Origin: Paracoccaceae bacterium
GTDB taxonomy: Bacteria > Pseudomonadota > Alphaproteobacteria > Rhodobacterales > Rhodobacteraceae
DNA: 64,000 bases
Assembly (NCBI GenBank): GCA_013003075.1
Contig: JABDLJ010000019.1
Location: 89,759-153,758 of the forward strand
Direction of reading: 5' to 3'
The notes under the pieces are model-generated. The model worked only from the letters and a program-made list of their open reading frames with translations, did not search any database and had not been told where the DNA came from. Position numbers and translations under genes: made by a program. Positions 59,123 to 64,000 of this stretch are shown piece after piece (the first letter of the stretch is position 1; each line of letters begins with the position of its first letter).

Positions 59123-60096
59123 GAGGCGGCCCTTTCATCGACGTTCAGCGGATAGAAACACCGGGCCATCCCCAGGTCGGCGCTTTGCGTGCCCGGCGGC
59201 GTCGATTTGCACCTGGCGTCAGCGTATTTGCAGCGCGGCGAAAAGAGACAGCCTTGCGGGCGGTCATACTGCCCTGGCACAACGCCGGGGATCGTCGGCA
59301 GAAGCCTTTCGGTCGCGCGCTCTGGCAGCGCGTCGAGAAGCGCGGCGGTATAGGGATGGTGCGGCGTGGAAAACAGCGGCCCGACCGGCTGCTCTTCGAT
59401 CTTCTGGCCAGCATACTGAACGCTGACACGCTCGGCGGTCTCGGCCACAACGCCCATGTCATGCGTGATCAGTACAAGCGCCATGCCGGTTTCGTCGCGC
59501 AAGGTGGCCAGCAGATCCAGGATCTGCGCCTGGATCGTCACGTCCAGCGCAGTTGTCGGCTCGTCGGCGATCAGAAGCTTGGGCTTGCAGGCAATCGCCA
59601 TCGCGATCATCGCCCGCTGGTTCATGCCGCCCGACAACTGGTGCGGAAAGGCCGACAGGCGTTTTTCGGGATCGGGAATTCCGACCTGCTCGAAAAGCTC
59701 GATGGCCCGCGCATGGCGGGCGGTGCGGTCGAGACCAAGATGATAGCGCAGCGCCTCCTTGATCTGCCAGCCGACCGTGAAGCACGGGTTCAGCGAGGAC
59801 ATGGGCTCTTGAAAGATCATCGACAGATCGTTGCCGATAATGCGCCGCCGGGCGCGGCTATCCATGCGCAGCAGGTCATGGCCGTCGAAATTAACCTCGT
59901 CTGCCGTGACCGTCGCGGTCCAGGGCAAAAGACCCATCAGCGCCAGCATGGAAACCGACTTGCCTGAGCCGCTTTCGCCGACGATCGCCAGGATCTCCGA
60001 GGTATCGACATCCTGGTCGACGGCATCGACCGCGCGAAACTGCCCCGAGGCTGTCGAGAAATCGACACTGAGATTGCGAATACGAAGAAGTGGCAT
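59119..60096 (-). CDS. Peptide ABC transporter ATP-binding protein (DppD/OppD-like)
   Basis: IVGESGSGKSVSMLALMGLLP; LSGGMNQRAMIAMAIACKPKLLIADEPTTALDVTIQAQ. Confidence 0.95.
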   Translation of the reverse strand: MPLLRIRNLSVDFSTASGQFRAVDAVDQDVDTSEILAIVGESGSGKSVSMLALMGLLPWTATVTADEVNFDGHDLLRMDSRARRRIIGNDLSMIFQEPMSSLNPCFTVGWQIKEALRYHLGLDRTARHARAIELFEQVGIPDPEKRLSAFPHQLSGGMNQRAMIAMAIACKPKLLIADEPTTALDVTIQAQILDLLATLRDETGMALVLITHDMGVVAETAERVSVQYAGQKIEEQPVGPLFSTPHHPYTAALLDALPERATERLLPTIPGVVPGQYDRPQGCLFSPRCKYADARCKSTPPGTQSADLGMARCFYPLNVDERAAS

Positions 60097-60099
60097 GGC

Positions 60100-61005
60100 T
60101 CAGCTCCTCTTCAGCTTTGGATCAAGCGCATCGCGCAGCCCGTCGCCCATCAGGTTGATCGCCAGGACCGTGACCAGGATCGCAAGGCCTGGGAAAGTGA
60201 CCACCCACCAGGCGCGCAGAATGAACTCGCGCGCCTCGGCCAGCATGGTGCCCCATTCCGGTGTCGGCGGCTGCGCGCCCATCCCCAGAAAGCCAAGCGC
60301 GGCGGCATCGAGGATGGCGGTCGAAAAGGACAGGGCGGCCTGCACGATGATCGGGGCAAGGCAGTTGGGCAGCACCGTGATGAACATCTGCCGCAGCCGG
60401 CCCGCGCCCGCGACTCGCGCAGAGATCACGTAGTCCTTGGGCTTTTCGGACATCACGCTGGCGCGTGTCAGCCGGACGTAGTGCGGCTGCAAGACGATCG
60501 CGATAGCGATCATCGCATTGGTCAGCGAGGGGCCAAGGATCGCCACCAGAACAAGCGCCAGCAGCAGCGACGGAAAGGCCAGGATGATATCCATGATCCG
60601 CATGATGATCGTATCAAGCCACTTGGGCGCAAAGCCTGCGATCAGGCCGACCAGGATGCCGCCGGATGCCGCGATGCTGACCACGACGATCCCGACGAAG
60701 AACGAATAGCGCGCGCCCTCGATCAGCCGCGACAGCATGTCCCGGCCAAGCGGATCGGTGCCCAGCGGAAAGGTCCAGTCGCCGCCCTCCTGCCAGAACG
60801 GCGGTTGCAGCGTGTTGCTGCGAAACTGGGCGGTCGCGTCATGCGGCGCGAGCCACGTTCCGAACAGCGCCAGAAAGGCGAAGATTGCGAAGATCCACAG
60901 GCCGATCACGGCCCCCCGGTTTTCCCGAAAGTAGAACCAGAACTCACGCAACCTGCCCGGGCGGACCTCGTTGGTTGCGGCTTTGGCTGCGAGTGCGTCG
61001 TCCAT
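60100..61005 (-). CDS. Peptide ABC transporter permease (DppC-like)
   Basis: GTDPLGRDMLSRLIEGARYSFFVGIVVVSIA; EWGTMLAEAREFILRAWWVVTFPGLAILVTVLAINLMGDGLRDALDPKLK. Confidence 0.95.
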   Translation of the reverse strand: MDDALAAKAATNEVRPGRLREFWFYFRENRGAVIGLWIFAIFAFLALFGTWLAPHDATAQFRSNTLQPPFWQEGGDWTFPLGTDPLGRDMLSRLIEGARYSFFVGIVVVSIAASGGILVGLIAGFAPKWLDTIIMRIMDIILAFPSLLLALVLVAILGPSLTNAMIAIAIVLQPHYVRLTRASVMSEKPKDYVISARVAGAGRLRQMFITVLPNCLAPIIVQAALSFSTAILDAAALGFLGMGAQPPTPEWGTMLAEAREFILRAWWVVTFPGLAILVTVLAINLMGDGLRDALDPKLKRS

Positions 61006-62012
61006 CAGCGCTTCCTGATCTTGGGGTTGATGACACCGTAGAGCATGTCGACGGTCAGGTTCACGATCATGACCATCACCGCGATAAGCAGTAGCCCACC
61101 CTGCACCACAGGATAGTCGCGGCGGAAGATGCTATCGACCATCCACTTGCCGATGCCGGGCCAGCTGAAGATCGTCTCGGTCAGGATCGCGCCCGCCAGA
61201 AGCGTGCCGACCGAAAGGCCGATCACCGTGATCACCGGGATCAGCGCATTGCGCAGCGCGTGCACGCCGTTGATGCGTCCCGGCGACAGGCCCTTGGCGC
61301 GCGCCGTGCGGATGTAATCCTCTCCCAGCACCTCCAGCATGGCCGACCGGGTCTGCCGCGCGATCACCGCAAGCGGGATGGTGCCCAGAACGATCGTCGG
61401 CAACACCAGATGGCGCACGGCTGAAGCGAACGCTCCGGTCTGGCCCGACGCGAGGCTGTCGATCAGCATGAAGCCGGTCGGATCGGGGAAATAGTAGATC
61501 AGGTCGATCCGGCCCGACACCGGCGTCCATTGCAGGTTGCCCGAAAAGACGATGATCAGCAGAAGCGCCCACCAGAAGATCGGCATCGAATACCCGATAA
61601 GGGCAGTCGACATCAGCGCGCGGTCAAAGAACTTGCCGCGGTTCACCGCCGCGATCACTCCGGCGGGCAGTCCCAGTGCCACGGCAAAGATCATCGCGCA
61701 GATCGACAGCTCCAGCGTTGCGGGGAAAAGCGAGAAAAACTCGTCCCAGACCGGTCTTTTGGTGACGAAGGAATTGCCAAGATCACCCTGCAGAACGCCC
61801 GTCAGGTAGTCCCAGAACTGCGCGTAGATCGGCCGGTCGAATCCGAATTGCTCGCTTAGCTCGGCATAACGCTCTTCGGTCAGCCCGCGCTCTCCGGCCA
61901 TCACGATGATCGGATCGCCGGGCAGTACCCGGATGAACGCAAACGAGATCAGCGTGACCCCGATAAAGGTCGGCACGAACGTCAGAAGACGGCTCAGGAC
62001 ATAGTTCAGCAT
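61005..62012 (-). CDS. Peptide ABC transporter permease (DppB-like)
   Basis: LNYVLSRLLTFVPTFIGVTLISFAFIRVLPGDPI; ARAKGLSPGRINGVHALRNALIPVITVIGL. Confidence 0.95.
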   Translation of the reverse strand: MLNYVLSRLLTFVPTFIGVTLISFAFIRVLPGDPIIVMAGERGLTEERYAELSEQFGFDRPIYAQFWDYLTGVLQGDLGNSFVTKRPVWDEFFSLFPATLELSICAMIFAVALGLPAGVIAAVNRGKFFDRALMSTALIGYSMPIFWWALLLIIVFSGNLQWTPVSGRIDLIYYFPDPTGFMLIDSLASGQTGAFASAVRHLVLPTIVLGTIPLAVIARQTRSAMLEVLGEDYIRTARAKGLSPGRINGVHALRNALIPVITVIGLSVGTLLAGAILTETIFSWPGIGKWMVDSIFRRDYPVVQGGLLLIAVMVMIVNLTVDMLYGVINPKIRKR

Positions 62013-63115
62013 GACAGCACCGTCAGTTCCTTTGGATAGTGGGTGAGCGACGTGGCCCCGGTTTCGGTGACCAGGACGTCGTCTTCGATCCGGACGCCGA
62101 AATTGTCGATCTCGTAAAGCCCCGGCTCGTTGGTGAAGACCGTTCCGGCGGGAAGCGCCATGTGATTGCCGCGCATGATATAGGGCGCTTCATGTACGTC
62201 GCGGCCAAGGCCGTGGCCGGTTTTCGTGCGAATGCGGTCCGCGAAGGGCGAGGCTTCCAGAACGCCGATCACGGCATCGTCGATCTGGTGTGCGGTCACG
62301 CCCGCCTTGGTCACCTCAAAGCCCTTGAGGTTGGCGCGCAGCACCGTGTCATAGACGGCCTGGGCCTCGTCGGTGGCGTGGCCCAGAAAGACCGTCCGGG
62401 TGATGTCTGCGGCAAACCCGTGCTTGCGGGCACCGAAATCCAGCAAAAGCGCGTCACCCGCCTTCACCGCGTAGTCGGCGCGCGCCTTTGCGTGCGGGCG
62501 GGCAGAGCCGTCCCCGGCGGCGACGATGGGATGAAAGGCCTGATCCTCGGCCCCTTCCGCAAAAAGCGCCTGGATCAGAACCTGCTCGATCTCTTTCTCG
62601 GTCTGGCCAAGACGCACCGTCTTCAGGGTGCGGTCCAGCGCGCGCTCGGAAATCGCAATCGCCGCCTTCAGCGCTTCGATGTCTTCTGCTGTCTTGACCA
62701 AGCGCAGGCCCGATATCTCACGCTCGGCGTCGATGATCTTCAAATCGGGCTGCGCGTGCTTCAACGCGTGATGCACGAAGACCCGCATCACCTGGCCTTC
62801 GACACCCAGCGAGCCGATCTCAAGATGCGCCAGCAAGTCGGTGAAGGCGGCGCCGTACCCGTCTTGGTCGCGCCAGTCGAAAACGGCGCCTTCGAACCCG
62901 ACCAGATCCCAGCTTCGCAGTTCAAGGTTGGGCACCAGCGCCGCCGGATCGCCGTGGGCCGGAATGACCAGAAGGAAAGGGCGCTCGTGGCTCATGAAGG
63001 CATGGCGCACGGCCCGGGTAAAATTCGGTCCCGGCACAAGCGCAACCGCATCGACACCAAGCTCAGCGGCCACACCGGCATAGGCTGAAAGGCGGTCAGA
63101 TAGCGTTTGCGTCAC
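62006..63115 (-). CDS. M24 family metallopeptidase (Xaa-Pro aminopeptidase-like)
   Basis: GTG start VTQTLSDRLSAYAG; LLLDFGARKHGFAADITRTVFLG; TGHGLGRDVHEAPYI; FTNEPGLYEIDNFGVRIEDDVLVTETG. Confidence 0.92.
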   Translation of the reverse strand: MTQTLSDRLSAYAGVAAELGVDAVALVPGPNFTRAVRHAFMSHERPFLLVIPAHGDPAALVPNLELRSWDLVGFEGAVFDWRDQDGYGAAFTDLLAHLEIGSLGVEGQVMRVFVHHALKHAQPDLKIIDAEREISGLRLVKTAEDIEALKAAIAISERALDRTLKTVRLGQTEKEIEQVLIQALFAEGAEDQAFHPIVAAGDGSARPHAKARADYAVKAGDALLLDFGARKHGFAADITRTVFLGHATDEAQAVYDTVLRANLKGFEVTKAGVTAHQIDDAVIGVLEASPFADRIRTKTGHGLGRDVHEAPYIMRGNHMALPAGTVFTNEPGLYEIDNFGVRIEDDVLVTETGATSLTHYPKELTVLSC

Positions 63116-63149
63116 GATGCAAGGCCCGGGTGATAATTGGGATGAGTTG

Positions 63150-63174
63150 AAAAGGCGGCGCACGGTGCGCCGCC
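63150..63174 (-). terminator. Strong hairpin + T4 between substrate-binding-protein gene and M24 peptidase gene
   Basis: Minus strand GGCGGCGCA CCG TGCGCCGCC TTTT. Confidence 0.65.
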
Positions 63175-63192
63175 TTTGATGTTGAACGCGGC

Positions 63193-64000
63193 CTACTGCG
63201 CCAGTCCGACCTGGTTGAAGATGTGCCCGCCCAGGGGGTGGACGACATAGCCATCAACTTCGGGACGCATCACCATGTAGACCACCGAATGCGCGATGGT
63301 CGCCCACGGCGCCTGCTCTTTGAAGACGACCTGGGCCTCTTCGTAAAGCGGGGCACGTTCGGCTTGCGTCGGCAGGATCTTCGCCTTCTGGATCAGATCC
63401 TCGAACGGCTGGTGGCACCACTGGGCGCGGTTGGAATTCTCGCGTCCATCGCAGCCCAGAAGAACCGCAAGGAAGTTGTCCGGATCGCCGTTGTCGCCGG
63501 TCCAGCCGAGTAGCACCGCGCCGTCGCGATCCTCATCCTTCGAACGCTCGAGATACTCGCCCCACTCGTAGGAGACGATCTCCACGTCGACGCCGATCTC
63601 GGACATGTCTTCCTGGATCAGCTCGGCCATGCGCCGCGCGTTCGGGTTGTAGGGGCGCTGCACCGGCATCGCCCAGATCTTCATCGACAGGTCCGAAACG
63701 CCGGCCTCTTCGAGCATCGCCTTGGCGCCTTCCGGATCGTAGGCGTCATCCTCGACCGCGTCGTTGTAGGACCACATGGTCGGCGGGATCGGGTTCTTGG
63801 CGACCTTGCCGGAGCCTTGGAACACCACGTCGAGGATCGCCTGCTTGTCGATCGCCATGTTGAGCGCTTTGCGGACCTCGGGCTGGTCGAACGGCGCCTG
63901 CTTGGTGTTGTAGGCGAGGTAGCCGACGTTCAGGCCTTCCTGCTCCATCACCTCGATGCCCTCGGCCTCCTTCATCGCGGCGATGTCGGCGGGGTTGGGG
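63193..64000 (-). CDS. Peptide ABC transporter substrate-binding protein (family 5), 5' end outside window
   Basis: LNVGYLAYNTKQAPFDQPEVRKALNMAIDKQAILDVVFQGSGKVAKNPIPPTMW; frame open to window end. Confidence 0.93.
   Translation of the reverse strand, partial: PNPADIAAMKEAEGIEVMEQEGLNVGYLAYNTKQAPFDQPEVRKALNMAIDKQAILDVVFQGSGKVAKNPIPPTMWSYNDAVEDDAYDPEGAKAMLEEAGVSDLSMKIWAMPVQRPYNPNARRMAELIQEDMSEIGVDVEIVSYEWGEYLERSKDEDRDGAVLLGWTGDNGDPDNFLAVLLGCDGRENSNRAQWCHQPFEDLIQKAKILPTQAERAPLYEEAQVVFKEQAPWATIAHSVVYMVMRPEVDGYVVHPLGGHIFNQVGLAQ

Noticed and set aside
1-64000. CRISPR arrays, rRNA/tRNA genes, intact transposases, phage genes, toxin-antitoxin or defence islands
   Set aside because: Looked for regular direct repeats, transposase-like or phage-like ORFs and cloverleaf-like intergenic segments by eye; none supported. 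tRNAscan, CRISPR finders and defence-gene HMMs were not run.

Overview
This is a 64 kb GC-rich chromosomal window whose gene content and synteny look like an alphaproteobacterium of the Rhodobacteraceae/Roseobacter type. That assignment is inferred and no database search was run. Most of it is housekeeping: rimP-nusA-ylxR-infB, secA, dnaKJ, hemH, ubiG, argJ/mutT, radC, lptCAB-hpf-ptsN (no rpoN between lptB and hpf), rnd and kynA/kynU. Three accessory blocks stand out. (1) A surface-glycan block at about 29.0-39.5 kb holds an ABC-2 permease, a cysQ-like phosphatase, four glycosyltransferases, galU, galE and an apparently two-module sulfotransferase. (2) A thiosulfate-oxidation (sox) locus at about 46-58 kb has soxVWXYZAB, a DsrE-like gene, soxCD and a DUF302-like gene on the minus strand. 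Opposite are soxS, a GlcG/HbpS-like gene, soxR and a YeeE/YedE (soxT-like) gene, and a second YeeE/YedE gene sits at the far end. soxEFGH are not seen. Both sox control regions carry 20-bp inverted repeats with the same 6-8-6 layout, which are candidate SoxR operators. (3) A peptide ABC transporter operon contains an M24 peptidase. I found no CRISPR array, intact transposon, tRNA/rRNA gene or recognisable defence system. The best leads are the sox accessory genes and operators, the two-module sulfotransferase with its GT14-like neighbour, the PstS-like/OmpA fusion next to secA, and the rimP leader attenuator.
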